Below are positions 25,630-34,168 of a stretch of DNA of 64,000 nt, in pieces. Within the stretch, counting starts at the first letter, position 1; every line of letters starts with the position of its first letter. Source of the DNA: CAKVON01 sp902475665 (GTDB lineage Bacteria; Actinomycetota; Coriobacteriia; Coriobacteriales; Atopobiaceae); assembly GCA_036321795.1 (NCBI GenBank), contig JAWQCY010000004.1, forward strand, positions 1 to 64,000, written 5' to 3'. The notes under the pieces were generated by a model. That model was not told where the DNA came from. It saw nothing but the letters and a program-made list of their open reading frames with translations, and did no database searches. Position numbers and translations under genes: made by a program.

Positions 25630-27960
25630 ATGGGTGCAAAGCACACTTCGGCCGCCAAGGCGGTCAGGGCCAAGAGCAAGGGGATTCCCCTTTCCGCGGC
25701 CATGATTCTCGTCACGCTCGGCGTGGTCTACGGCGACATCGGCACGAGCCCGATGTACACCCTCAAGGCCATCATGAGCGGCAACGGCGGCCTCACCACG
25801 ATGGGCCAGGACACCGTCATCGGCGCGCTGTCCCTCATCATCTGGACGATGACCCTCATCACCACGGTCAAGTACGTTCTCGTGGCCATGAAGGCGGACA
25901 ACCACAACGAGGGCGGCATCTTCGCCCTGTACAGCCTGGTCAAGCGCTGTGGTCGCTGGCTGATCGTCCCCGCCATGATCGGCGGCGCGGCGCTTCTGGC
26001 CGACGGCATCCTCACCCCGGCGGTCACCGTCACCACCGCGATCGAGGGCCTGCGCACGATTGACTTCTTCTACGGCATCATCGGCGACAACCAGGCCGTC
26101 GTCGTCACCATCACGATCGCCATCCTGTGCGCCCTGTTTGCCATGCAGCGCGCCGGCACCTCGACCATCGGCAAGGCCTTCGGGCCGATCATGACGCTGT
26201 GGTTCCTCTACCTGGGCATCACGGGCCTGGTCAACATCGGTGCCGACGCCAACGTCTTCCGCGCGCTCAACCCGCTGCGCGGCATCGCGTTCCTGTTCGA
26301 CGGCAACCTCAACCACGCCGGCCTCATGGTGCTGGGCAACGTCTTCCTGTGCACCACCGGCGCCGAGGCCCTCTACTCCGACATGGGCCACGTTGGCAAG
26401 GCCAACATCTACGCCTCTTGGCCCTTCGTCAAGGCGTGCCTGATCCTCAACTACCTGGGACAGGGTGCCTGGATCCTTGCCAACAACGGCAACGCCACGC
26501 TCGCCGCGGTGCCCGAGCTCAACCCGTTCTTCCAGATGCTGCCCGCCCAGATGCGAATCTTCGCCGTCGTCCTCTCCACCTTCGCGGCGATCATCGCGTC
26601 CCAGGCGCTCATCACCGGCTCCTACTCCATCATCTCGGAGGCCATCCGCCTCAACCTGATGCCGCACATGAAGATCGCCTACCCGTCCGAGACCAAGGGC
26701 CAGATCTACATCCCCTTCGTCAACAACGTGATGTGGGTCTCCTGCATCGGCGTCGTGCTGTTCTTCCAGACGTCCTCCCACATGGAGGCCGCCTACGGCC
26801 TGGCCATCACCGTGACCATGCTCATGACGACGCTGCTGCTGTTCACCTACCTCTCCCGCGTCCGCAGGCGTCCCGCGCTGGCCGTCCCGTTTTTGGCCTT
26901 CTTCGTCGCGATCGAGCTGGCCTTCTTCATCTCGAGCCTGACCAAGTTCATGCACGGCGGCTACGTCACCGTCCTTCTCGCCGCTGCGATCTTCACCGTC
27001 ATGTACATCTGGCGCCGCGGCACCGCCATCGAGCGCACGCAGAGCGTCTACCTGCCCATCAGCGAGTACATCGACCAGCTCTTCGAGCTGTCGCACGACA
27101 CCGAGCTCCCCTACCTCGCCGACAACCTGGTGTTTCTCACCAACGACTCGTCGCCCGACAAGCTCGACCGCGACATCCTCTACTCGATCCTGGACAAGCG
27201 CCCCAAGCGTGCCCGCGCGTACTTCTTCCTCAACGTCAAGGTGACCGACGAGCCCTACACGCACGAGTTCATGGTCAACACCTTCGGCACCGACTTCGTC
27301 TTCAAGGTGCAGCTGCGCCTGGGCTTCCGCGTCAACCAGCGCGTCAACGAGTACCTCTACCAGGTCGTCGAGAAGCTCGTCGCCGACGGCTCGCTCGCCC
27401 CGCAGCACCACAAGTACTCGATCTACAAAAACGCCGGCCCGGTCGGCGACTTCCGCTTCTGCCTGGTCCGCAAGGTGCCCTCCGCCTCGGCAGACATCTC
27501 CAGCTTCGACCGCGACGTCATCACAGCCAAGTACGTCATCCGCAGGATCTGCGGCTCGCCGGCGCACTGGTACGGCCTGGAGAACTCCAGCGTCATCATC
27601 GAGTACGTCCCGCTGTTCGCGCGCAGCAAGCGCCAGCACCAGCTGTCCTACGTCGCCCTGCCCGAGTCGGTCCTCAAGGCGACCGAAAGCCACGGCCGCG
27701 CTGCCAAGTACAAGCAGGTCAACGGCAGCGTCGAGGCCACGACCGACGACGGCCAGATCGCCCACGACGACGATGACGACGACCTGTTCGCCGCCACGAT
27801 GCGCAAGGCCCACGAGGACGAGGCGCGCTTCGTCGAGTCCGACGTCATCGGCGGCAACACGGCGAGCTTCCACCCCGTGACCCTCGATGACGAGGATGAC
27901 GAGGACGACGATTTCGACGACGGGGACGACGCCGAGTCTGGCGATGGCGACCGTCAGTAA
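25630..27960 (+). CDS. kup: Kup-type potassium uptake protein
   Basis: Proton-coupled K+ importer of the KUP/HAK family, 776 residues, with about twelve membrane spans in the first 470 residues (GVVYGDIGTSPMYTLKA is the family signature at the start of the first span) and a cytoplasmic C-terminal domain. The last 25 residues are almost all Asp and Glu (DDEDDEDDDFDDGDD), and a second acidic patch lies near 715. These are unusual and may bind cations or tune activity. The start at 25630 follows AAGGAG. It is monocistronic, with a strong terminator. Confidence 0.95.
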   Translation: MGAKHTSAAKAVRAKSKGIPLSAAMILVTLGVVYGDIGTSPMYTLKAIMSGNGGLTTMGQDTVIGALSLIIWTMTLITTVKYVLVAMKADNHNEGGIFALYSLVKRCGRWLIVPAMIGGAALLADGILTPAVTVTTAIEGLRTIDFFYGIIGDNQAVVVTITIAILCALFAMQRAGTSTIGKAFGPIMTLWFLYLGITGLVNIGADANVFRALNPLRGIAFLFDGNLNHAGLMVLGNVFLCTTGAEALYSDMGHVGKANIYASWPFVKACLILNYLGQGAWILANNGNATLAAVPELNPFFQMLPAQMRIFAVVLSTFAAIIASQALITGSYSIISEAIRLNLMPHMKIAYPSETKGQIYIPFVNNVMWVSCIGVVLFFQTSSHMEAAYGLAITVTMLMTTLLLFTYLSRVRRRPALAVPFLAFFVAIELAFFISSLTKFMHGGYVTVLLAAAIFTVMYIWRRGTAIERTQSVYLPISEYIDQLFELSHDTELPYLADNLVFLTNDSSPDKLDRDILYSILDKRPKRARAYFFLNVKVTDEPYTHEFMVNTFGTDFVFKVQLRLGFRVNQRVNEYLYQVVEKLVADGSLAPQHHKYSIYKNAGPVGDFRFCLVRKVPSASADISSFDRDVITAKYVIRRICGSPAHWYGLENSSVIIEYVPLFARSKRQHQLSYVALPESVLKATESHGRAAKYKQVNGSVEATTDDGQIAHDDDDDDLFAATMRKAHEDEARFVESDVIGGNTASFHPVTLDDEDDEDDDFDDGDDAESGDGDRQ

Positions 27961-27990
27961 GCCCCTTGCGTCGCGCCATCCGCAACGTCA

Positions 27991-28026
27991 AGCCCCGAGC
28001 AGCGAAAGCGAGCTGCTCGGGGCTTT
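27991..28026 (+). terminator. Rho-independent terminator of kup
   Basis: The stem GCCCCGAGCAGC / GCTGCTCGGGGC with an 8-base loop, followed by TTTC, starts 31 bp after the kup stop. Confidence 0.85.
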
Positions 28027-28051
28027 CTCGTAGGCGCACGATTGTTGCGCT

Positions 28052-28212
28052 GGTCAATGGGGGCCGCTTCTTCGGGTCGAATGACCGGCTGCAAGGGCCC
28101 CATCCGAAGAAGGGGGCACCTTTGATCGGGGAAATCCGAAGAAGTGGGCCTCTCTAACCAGGCAGGCGCCCGACGCCGCGGCGCCAAGCCGAAGAAACGG
28201 GGCCCATTGACC
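28052..28212 (-). repeat. Modular intergenic element, copy 3 (161 bp)
   Basis: Same layout as copy 2: a 35-bp imperfect palindrome (28052-28086), a 16-bp spacer, inverted 25-bp units at 28103-28127, 28135-28159 and 28188-28212, with spacers of 7 and 28 bp. The 16-bp spacer TGGGGCCCTTGCAGCC (minus strand) is identical to that of copy 1. It lies between the convergent kup and HAD genes. Confidence 0.85.
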
Positions 28213-28254
28213 ATGGGTCGGGGCGAGGGCAGGATGGCCGGCACTGCCAGCCAG

Positions 28255-29199
28255 TCAGCCCCGCTCTCCCAAAAGACAAAGCAGGTAATCGGCCACACCA
28301 TCGTGGTCGTTGTCCAACTCGGTCACGTGGTCTGCCGCGGCAAGGGCCTCGGGGGTCCCGTTTGCCATGCCCACGCCGTCACCCGCGGCCAGAAGCATCG
28401 GAACGTCGTTCGACGAGTCGCCAAACGCGACCGCGTCGGCAACGTCGAACCCCGCACGCTCGCACACATAACTCAGGGCGAACCCCTTGGTGGCACGGGA
28501 GTCAGTGATCTCGAAGTTCCATGGCATCGAGCTTACGCACGAAAGGCTGTCATCGGCCGCGCACACGCGTCGCACGACCTCAGCATCTGCGGGGTTACGC
28601 CAGAAGACGGTCACACGGTCCACGCCCTCCACGCGCGAGACAGCGGCGGCGAGCGACCCGTCCACCGGACGACGAATGTCATGCAGCATCCGCAGCGTGT
28701 TGGCCTCGGGCACGAACTCGTTGAGCCTGTCGTAGTCGGCACGCGCCATGAGGGCGCCGGCATCCGTGAACGCATCCAGCACGACGTCGAGCCCCGAGAG
28801 CCTGTCGAGAAGTGCGAGCGCGCGCCCGCGACCCAGTCCAACCGAACGTACACAGCGCCACTCGCGCGCGGGTATCTCGTCGCCGACGGTCCCTCCCGCA
28901 ACGTCAACGGCCTCCGACACACAGGCGCCGTTGGTCGAGACCACGTAGCGGGTCGCAGGGTGATCCAGGAGCTCGGTAGGCAACATGCGAGCGGGTCGTC
29001 CCGTACAGGGCACGAACACTCCCCCATGCGCCCTCAGGACGTCCAGGGCGGCAAGGTTGGCCGCCGGGACGCTCTTGTCCATGTGGACGAAGGTTCCGTC
29101 CATGTCCGAGAAGACGATCAGGCGACGTGCGCTGCCGGGACACGCATCCCCTGCCCGCCCGGCAGCAAAACGGTCGCCGGCAGGATCCCCGCACGCCAC
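28255..29199 (-). CDS. Cof-type HAD phosphatase
   Basis: A 314-residue haloacid dehalogenase superfamily hydrolase (class IIB), probably dephosphorylating sugar phosphates or other small metabolites in the cytoplasm. Motif I is FSDMDGTFVH near residue 30, a Thr/Ser motif II is STNGA, and motif IV is FGDSSNDVPML. I chose the GTG at 29199, one base after the citrate synthase stop, because GGAG lies seven bases before it and the frame above overlaps gltA. Translation is thus coupled to gltA. The substrate is unknown. Confidence 0.82.
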   Translation of the reverse strand: MACGDPAGDRFAAGRAGDACPGSARRLIVFSDMDGTFVHMDKSVPAANLAALDVLRAHGGVFVPCTGRPARMLPTELLDHPATRYVVSTNGACVSEAVDVAGGTVGDEIPAREWRCVRSVGLGRGRALALLDRLSGLDVVLDAFTDAGALMARADYDRLNEFVPEANTLRMLHDIRRPVDGSLAAAVSRVEGVDRVTVFWRNPADAEVVRRVCAADDSLSCVSSMPWNFEITDSRATKGFALSYVCERAGFDVADAVAFGDSSNDVPMLLAAGDGVGMANGTPEALAAADHVTELDNDHDGVADYLLCLLGERG

Positions 29200-29200
29200 G

Positions 29201-30643
29201 CTAGCGCTCCGAGATGGGAACGTAGTCGCGGCGCTCCATGAAGGAGTTGTACGCGGGACGGATGATGCGTGCCGAGCCGTAGAGCTCCTCCATGCGGTGC
29301 GTCGCCCAACCCGCCATGCGCGCGATCGCGAAGATCGGCGTAAACAGGTCGCGCGGGATGCCCAGCATCGAGTAGACGATGCCGGTGTACAGGTCGATGT
29401 TTGCCGTGACGGGCTTGTTGATGCCGCGAACCTCACGCATGACCTCGGGGGCCAGTCGCTCGATCCTCTCGATAAGCTCGAACTTCTCGGAATGCTCGCC
29501 ACCCTTCTTGCGGGCGAGCTCGCGGGCGTAGCCCTTGACGACCTGGGCGCGCGGGTCACTCTTGGTGTAGACGGCATGGCCGATGCCATAGATCAGGCCC
29601 GAGCCGTCAAAGGCCTCGCCGCGCAGGATGCGCTCGAGATAGGCGGCCACCTCGTCATCGCTGGACCAGTCGCGCACGTTGGCCGCAATCTCGTCGGCCA
29701 TCATGCCGGCCTTCGCGTTGGCGCCACCATGCTTGGGGCCCTTGAGCGAGCCCAGGGCGCCCGCGTAGGCGGAGTAGGCGTCGGTGCCCGAGCTGGACAG
29801 CACGCGGCAGGTGAACGTGGAGTTGTTGCCGCCGCCGTGCTCGGCGTGCAGCATGAGCATGACGTCGAGCATCATGGCCTCGTCACGGGTGAAGCCGGAG
29901 TCGCCGCGCAGCACGTCGAGGACCGTCTCGGCCATCGAGTAACCCTCGCGCGCGGGCGGAATCACCAGGCGGGCGCCCTGTGAGTCGGCGACATAGGACT
30001 GGTGTGCCACGCTTGCCACGCGCGGCCAACGGCCCAGAAGCGACAGGGCCACGTCCACCTCGTGCGTGGGTGTCGTGTCGTCGGGCGTGGGGTCGTATGC
30101 GTACAGCAATAGCGTCGCACGCTGCAACACGTTCATGATCGAGACGGAGTGCGTCTTGCGTGGGAATATCGAGAAGTACCCCTCGGGCAGCTGCCTGCGC
30201 GAGCCGATGCGCGCGCGGAAGTCATCCAGCTGCGCGACCGTGGGAAGCTCGCCCGTCATCAGCAGGTAGGCGACCTCCTCGTAGCCAAAGCGGCCCTCTG
30301 CCTGGGAGCTGCGCACGAGGTCGGAGACGTGGTAGCCACGGTAGGTGAGGTCGCCCTCGTCGGGCTCGACGCGGCCGTCGACCTTGTTGTAGCCGTGCAC
30401 GTTGGAGATGGTGGTCAGACCCACCAGCACGCCCGATCCGTCGGCGTTGCGCAGGCCGCGCTTGACGTCGTAGCGGGCATACAGCTCCGCCGGGACGGCG
30501 TCGACCTGCTTCATGCCCTCGTACAGCCTGTCGGAGACCTCGGGACGACCAAGGCTCACCGACGGCATGGGGTAGGCGTCGGCGACGTCCTCGAACGCCG
30601 ACGTGGTCTCACGGGTGAGGAAGTTGAACGGGAGCTTACCCAC
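29201..30643 (-). CDS. gltA: Citrate synthase
   Basis: Condenses acetyl-CoA and oxaloacetate to citrate. The 480-residue product is longer than the usual ~430, mainly from an N-terminal extension of about 50 residues. Catalytic elements are the His of HGGANAKAG, the His of GIGHAVY and the Asp of ANIDLYTG. The ATG at 30643 is preceded by AAAGGAG. It is followed directly by the HAD gene and preceded by the ACT-domain gene on the same strand (72 bp), so the three could be one operon. Confidence 0.95.
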   Translation of the reverse strand: MGKLPFNFLTRETTSAFEDVADAYPMPSVSLGRPEVSDRLYEGMKQVDAVPAELYARYDVKRGLRNADGSGVLVGLTTISNVHGYNKVDGRVEPDEGDLTYRGYHVSDLVRSSQAEGRFGYEEVAYLLMTGELPTVAQLDDFRARIGSRRQLPEGYFSIFPRKTHSVSIMNVLQRATLLLYAYDPTPDDTTPTHEVDVALSLLGRWPRVASVAHQSYVADSQGARLVIPPAREGYSMAETVLDVLRGDSGFTRDEAMMLDVMLMLHAEHGGGNNSTFTCRVLSSSGTDAYSAYAGALGSLKGPKHGGANAKAGMMADEIAANVRDWSSDDEVAAYLERILRGEAFDGSGLIYGIGHAVYTKSDPRAQVVKGYARELARKKGGEHSEKFELIERIERLAPEVMREVRGINKPVTANIDLYTGIVYSMLGIPRDLFTPIFAIARMAGWATHRMEELYGSARIIRPAYNSFMERRDYVPISER

Positions 30644-30715
30644 GATGGCTCCTTTCGCTTTGTGTTGGCACCGGCCACGCGCCCGTCACGGACGACGCGA
30701 CCCGCACGTACGCGC

Positions 30716-31012
30716 CTAGAGGCGGTACATGAACTTGAAGACCTCCTCACGCTGCACCGTCACCTGGACGCCGAGCTTGTCGGTAAGCTCGGTCAGCTCG
30801 GCCTGGATGGTCGAGAAGCCGTCGTCGGCCTGACCCAGGTCAATGAGCATGGTCATGGTGAAGATGCCCTGCAGGATGGTCTGCGAGATGTCGAGGATGT
30901 TGACCTCGTGACCCGCCAGAACGCCGGTCACGGCGGCGACGATGCCCGAGCGGTCGCTGCCCAGGACGGTTACGATCGCGCGGTTGCTCGAGACGTCATC
31001 GGTGGTGGCCAT
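30716..31012 (-). CDS. ACT-domain protein (UPF0237)
   Basis: A small 98-residue protein made of one or two ACT-type beta-alpha-beta folds, starting AIVTVLGSDRSGIVAAVTGVLA, which matches the UPF0237 family related to the glycine cleavage repressor GcvR. These bind amino acids and regulate partners. The start at 31012 follows AGGAGG. It lies 72 bp upstream of gltA. Partner and ligand are not evident. Confidence 0.88.
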   Translation of the reverse strand: MATTDDVSSNRAIVTVLGSDRSGIVAAVTGVLAGHEVNILDISQTILQGIFTMTMLIDLGQADDGFSTIQAELTELTDKLGVQVTVQREEVFKFMYRL

Positions 31013-31140
31013 GGGCCCTCCTTGGCTGTAGGTTGTCGCGATACGGTCGAACGCAATTCAGTCGATTGTAGCCCAGCGACGTCGGTGGCCGCCCGGCCAT
31101 CCCATCCCCCGAACCCGTCACGTAACAAAGCCATGTCCCC

Positions 31141-31150
31141 TGCCGAGAAG
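31141..31150 (+). repeat. Intergenic motif TGCCGAGAAG
   Basis: Ten-base core copy, 129 bp upstream of the ACT-domain gene and downstream of the carD-like gene. Confidence 0.45.
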
Positions 31151-31177
31151 AACGCGCCGCTCGCGACCACACGCAAG

Positions 31178-31215
31178 ACGCCCGCGACGGCTCCCCAAGG
31201 CGGCGTCGCGGGCGT
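31178..31215 (-). terminator. Hairpin downstream of the carD-like gene
   Basis: Perfect 12-base stem ACGCCCGCGACG / CGTCGCGGGCGT with a 14-base loop. A T-run preceded by GGGGC lies between it and the gene (31245-31256), so termination may occur at either place. Confidence 0.6.
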
Positions 31216-31302
31216 GTGCTCGCAAGGTATGTGTACGCGTCGCCCCCCCAAAAAAGCCCCAGGCGGCAAGCAGTGGGCCACGACGGGGACCACTGGCTCC
31301 GA

Positions 31303-31797
31303 CTACAGGTCCGAATCCGAGTCGTTCGCGCGCAGAAGGCGCGTCACGTCCTCGGAGCTGCAATCCAGGGCGATCGACAGCTCGGCCAGGGAGCGTTCCT
31401 GGGCCTGCTTGAGGATACGCTCGTAGGCGACGGGCGGACGCTTGTTGTTGGCCCGGACCTGGGCGATGCGACGGCGGAAGGTCTTCGCCACACGTACCGA
31501 GTCCAGGCAGGTGCCGTGCTTGATCACCGACTTGAAGTGCTCCTCCTCCAGCGCGCTGCTGCGGTCGGAGTAGTCGTCGGGCTGGATCTCGTCGTAGCCG
31601 GCGATGAGGGAGCGGGCGTCGTCCGCCGAAAGCACCCTACGAAGCCTGTCCTGCTGCGCCGCGGGAAAGCTGATGAGCATCGGGTGGCGCTGGCCCACCG
31701 GCATGAGCTTATAGGTGGCATCGTCCCCCTCACCCACAGACTCGACCCTGCAGACACCCTGACCGGGATGAACGATGTACTCGCCGACCTCAAACAT
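31303..31797 (-). CDS. CarD/CdnL-type RNA polymerase-binding regulator
   Basis: A 164-residue CarD_CdnL_TRCF protein. The N-terminal Tudor-like RNA polymerase-interaction domain starts MFEVGEYIVHPGQGVCRVES, and the C-terminal helical DNA-binding part ends with SLAELSIALDCSSEDVTRLL. CarD proteins stabilise promoter open complexes, notably at rRNA promoters. The start at 31797 follows AAAGGGG; the extension to 31866 has no family match. It is divergent from larB. Confidence 0.88.
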   Translation of the reverse strand: MFEVGEYIVHPGQGVCRVESVGEGDDATYKLMPVGQRHPMLISFPAAQQDRLRRVLSADDARSLIAGYDEIQPDDYSDRSSALEEEHFKSVIKHGTCLDSVRVAKTFRRRIAQVRANNKRPPVAYERILKQAQERSLAELSIALDCSSEDVTRLLRANDSDSDL

Positions 31798-31970
31798 GTG
31801 GCCAACCCCTTTCAACGTTCTTATAATAATAGCACGTAAACCGCCCAATTTCCACCTATTGCACATTTAGGTATTGAAAGAGGGCTATGGTTTCGCTATC
31901 TTTATTTAATTTTGTTCCACTTTGTCGCATGGCTCACGACAGCCGACGGCATAACCCGAAGGGACGACGG

Positions 31971-32753
31971 ATGGACTCACGCGAGCTCGACGAACTTCTC
32001 GGCAGCGTCGCCGCGGGACGCACGGGCGTGGCCGAGGCGCGCGACAGAATCGCGATGACGCCGATCCGCGACATCGGCTACGCCACGCTCGACACCAGCC
32101 GCGAGCTGCGACAGGGCCAGGGCGAGGTCGTCTACGGCGCGGGCAAGACCGCCGGCCAGATCGCGGGCATCGTACGTGCGCTCACGGGCGCGGGGCAGCG
32201 GCGCGTGCTGGTGACGCGCCTTGATGCCGAGAAGAACGACGAGGTCCGGCGACTCCTGTCGGGTGAGGTGGAGCTCGAGTACGACCCCACGAGCCGCCTG
32301 GGCGTCGTGGGTGGAAACGCACCCGCCACGGGCGCGGGGAGGGTCGTGGTGGCCTGCGCGGGCACGAGCGACTTGCCGGTTGCCGAGGAGGCCGCCCGAA
32401 CCTGCGAGTTCCTTGGCAACGACGTCTGTCGCCTGACCGACGTCGGGGTCGCGGGCATACACCGCCTGCTCGACCACGCCGACGCGATCGCGTCCGCGTC
32501 GGTGGTGGTGGCCGTCGCCGGGATGGAGGGGGCGCTTGCCAGCGTGGTCGCCGGGATCGCGCGCGGCCCGGTCATCGCCGTGCCCACGAGTGTGGGCTAC
32601 GGGGCAAGCTACGGCGGCCTCGCGGCACTTCTCGCCATGCTCAACTCCTGCGCGTCTGGCGTCTCAGTCGTGAACGTGGACAATGGATTCGGCGCCGGGT
32701 TCCAGGCGCACCTCATCAACCATGTCGCGCCGCGCGCGACGGAAAGCGAGTAG
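31971..32753 (+). CDS. larB: LarB, nicotinic acid adenine dinucleotide carboxylase
   Basis: LarB carboxylates and hydrolyses NaAD in the first step of making the nickel-pincer cofactor of lactate racemase and related enzymes. The 260-residue product has a short N-terminal region (ELDELLGSVAAG) and a PurE/AIR-carboxylase-like C-terminal domain with AGTSDLPVAEEAA and PTSVGYGASYGG. The start at 31971 follows AAGGGA. It is two bases upstream of larC and clearly in one operon. LarA and LarE are not in the window. Confidence 0.92.
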   Translation: MDSRELDELLGSVAAGRTGVAEARDRIAMTPIRDIGYATLDTSRELRQGQGEVVYGAGKTAGQIAGIVRALTGAGQRRVLVTRLDAEKNDEVRRLLSGEVELEYDPTSRLGVVGGNAPATGAGRVVVACAGTSDLPVAEEAARTCEFLGNDVCRLTDVGVAGIHRLLDHADAIASASVVVAVAGMEGALASVVAGIARGPVIAVPTSVGYGASYGGLAALLAMLNSCASGVSVVNVDNGFGAGFQAHLINHVAPRATESE

Positions 32754-32755
32754 CA

Positions 32756-34141
32756 ATGGCACACGCCGACGCAAGGGCGCTTCTGGCGCGCAAGGACACC
32801 TGTCTGCACCTGGACTGCTCCTCTGGCATCGCGGGCGACATGCTCGTGGCTGCGCTGCTGGACCTGGGCGCCAGCGAGGGGCGCGTTCGCGAGGCGGTGA
32901 CGGGCATGGCGCTCGACGGCCTCGAGGGGCTGCGCGTGACCCGCGTGAGCAAGCACGGCCTGGACGCCCTCGACTTCGACGTCATGCTGGACGAGGCCCA
33001 TCACAACCACGACCACGACATGGCATGGCTCCATGGCGACCACGCCCACGGGCATCACCACGACCACGGCGACCACGATGCCGAGAAGGACCATGCGCAC
33101 GAGCACCACCGCGAGCATGTCCATGGCGAGCACGGCCACCACCATCACCATGAGCACCGCACGCTGGCCGACGTCGAGCGCATCGTGCGCTCGGCTCCCA
33201 TAACCGAGCATGCCCGCGACATCGCCCTTGCCGCCTTCGGCATCCTGGCAGACGCCGAGGCGGCCGCGCACGGCGCGACACGCGACGAGGTGCACTTCCA
33301 CGAGGTCGGCGCCGTCGACTCGATCGTCGACGTGGTGGCCGCCGCGGTGTGCCTCGACGACCTCGGCGTCACCCGCTGCGTCATCGAGTCCGTCACCGAC
33401 GGGCGCGGCACCATCCGCTGCGCGCACGGCCTCATGCCGATCCCCGTTCCAGCCGTGACGAACATCGCGATCCGTCGCGCCCTGCCGCTGCGCACGAGCG
33501 AGGTCATGGGCGAGCTCGTCACGCCCACCGGTGCCGCGCTTGCCGCGACCGTCATGACGGGCGACATGCTGCCCGAGCGCCGCGCGATCTGTGCCATGGG
33601 CGTGGGTGCCGGCAAGCGCGACTACGAGTGCGCGGGCGTCCTGCGCGCCATGGTCGTGCGCGACCTGGACGCCGTGCCCGCAGACGACGAGACGCGCATC
33701 TGGAAGCTGGAGTGCGACATCGACGACGCCACCGGCGAGGCCCTGGGGGCGCTTACGTGCCACCTGATGGAGGTGGGCGCGCGCGAGGCGCATTACCTGC
33801 CCACGCTGACCAAGAAGGGACGCCCCGCCTGGCAGCTGCAGGTCATCTGCACCGACGGGGCGCGCGAGGCGCTCGAGCTGGAGATCTTCCGCTCGACGAC
33901 GACCATCGGCATCAGGCGCGTTCCCTTCGAGCGCACGGTACTCCCCCGCGAGGCGATCTGCCTGCCGTGCGAGCCGGGACCGCTGGCAGCCAAGGCCGTG
34001 ACGCTTCCCGACGGCACCCGTCGCGCATACCCGGAGTTCGACGACGTCGAGCGCCTGGCCGCGCAGGGGGGTCTTGCGACCCAGGACGTGTGGCAGGCTG
34101 CCATGGGGGCATGTGCCGCGTGGGCACGCCAGGCCAACTAG
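32756..34141 (+). CDS. larC: LarC, nickel-inserting cyclometallase
   Basis: LarC inserts nickel into the dithio-pyridinium intermediate to give the nickel-pincer nucleotide. The 461-residue product is a single open frame, whereas in Lactiplantibacillus plantarum LarC is made from two frames by ribosomal frameshifting. Residues 82-135 are a His/Asp-rich segment (HGHHHDHGDHD and similar) likely to store or capture nickel. Other family features are HFHEVGAVDSIVD and ETNIDD-like CDIDDATGEALG. It ends 27 bp before the convergent cyclophilin gene. Confidence 0.93.
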   Translation: MAHADARALLARKDTCLHLDCSSGIAGDMLVAALLDLGASEGRVREAVTGMALDGLEGLRVTRVSKHGLDALDFDVMLDEAHHNHDHDMAWLHGDHAHGHHHDHGDHDAEKDHAHEHHREHVHGEHGHHHHHEHRTLADVERIVRSAPITEHARDIALAAFGILADAEAAAHGATRDEVHFHEVGAVDSIVDVVAAAVCLDDLGVTRCVIESVTDGRGTIRCAHGLMPIPVPAVTNIAIRRALPLRTSEVMGELVTPTGAALAATVMTGDMLPERRAICAMGVGAGKRDYECAGVLRAMVVRDLDAVPADDETRIWKLECDIDDATGEALGALTCHLMEVGAREAHYLPTLTKKGRPAWQLQVICTDGAREALELEIFRSTTTIGIRRVPFERTVLPREAICLPCEPGPLAAKAVTLPDGTRRAYPEFDDVERLAAQGGLATQDVWQAAMGACAAWARQAN

Positions 34142-34168
34142 CCGAGACAACCACCCGCAGACGCAAGC

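Noticed and set aside
32756..34141. Programmed frameshift in larC
   Set aside because: The gene is one continuous frame covering both LarC1 and LarC2 regions, so no frameshift is needed.
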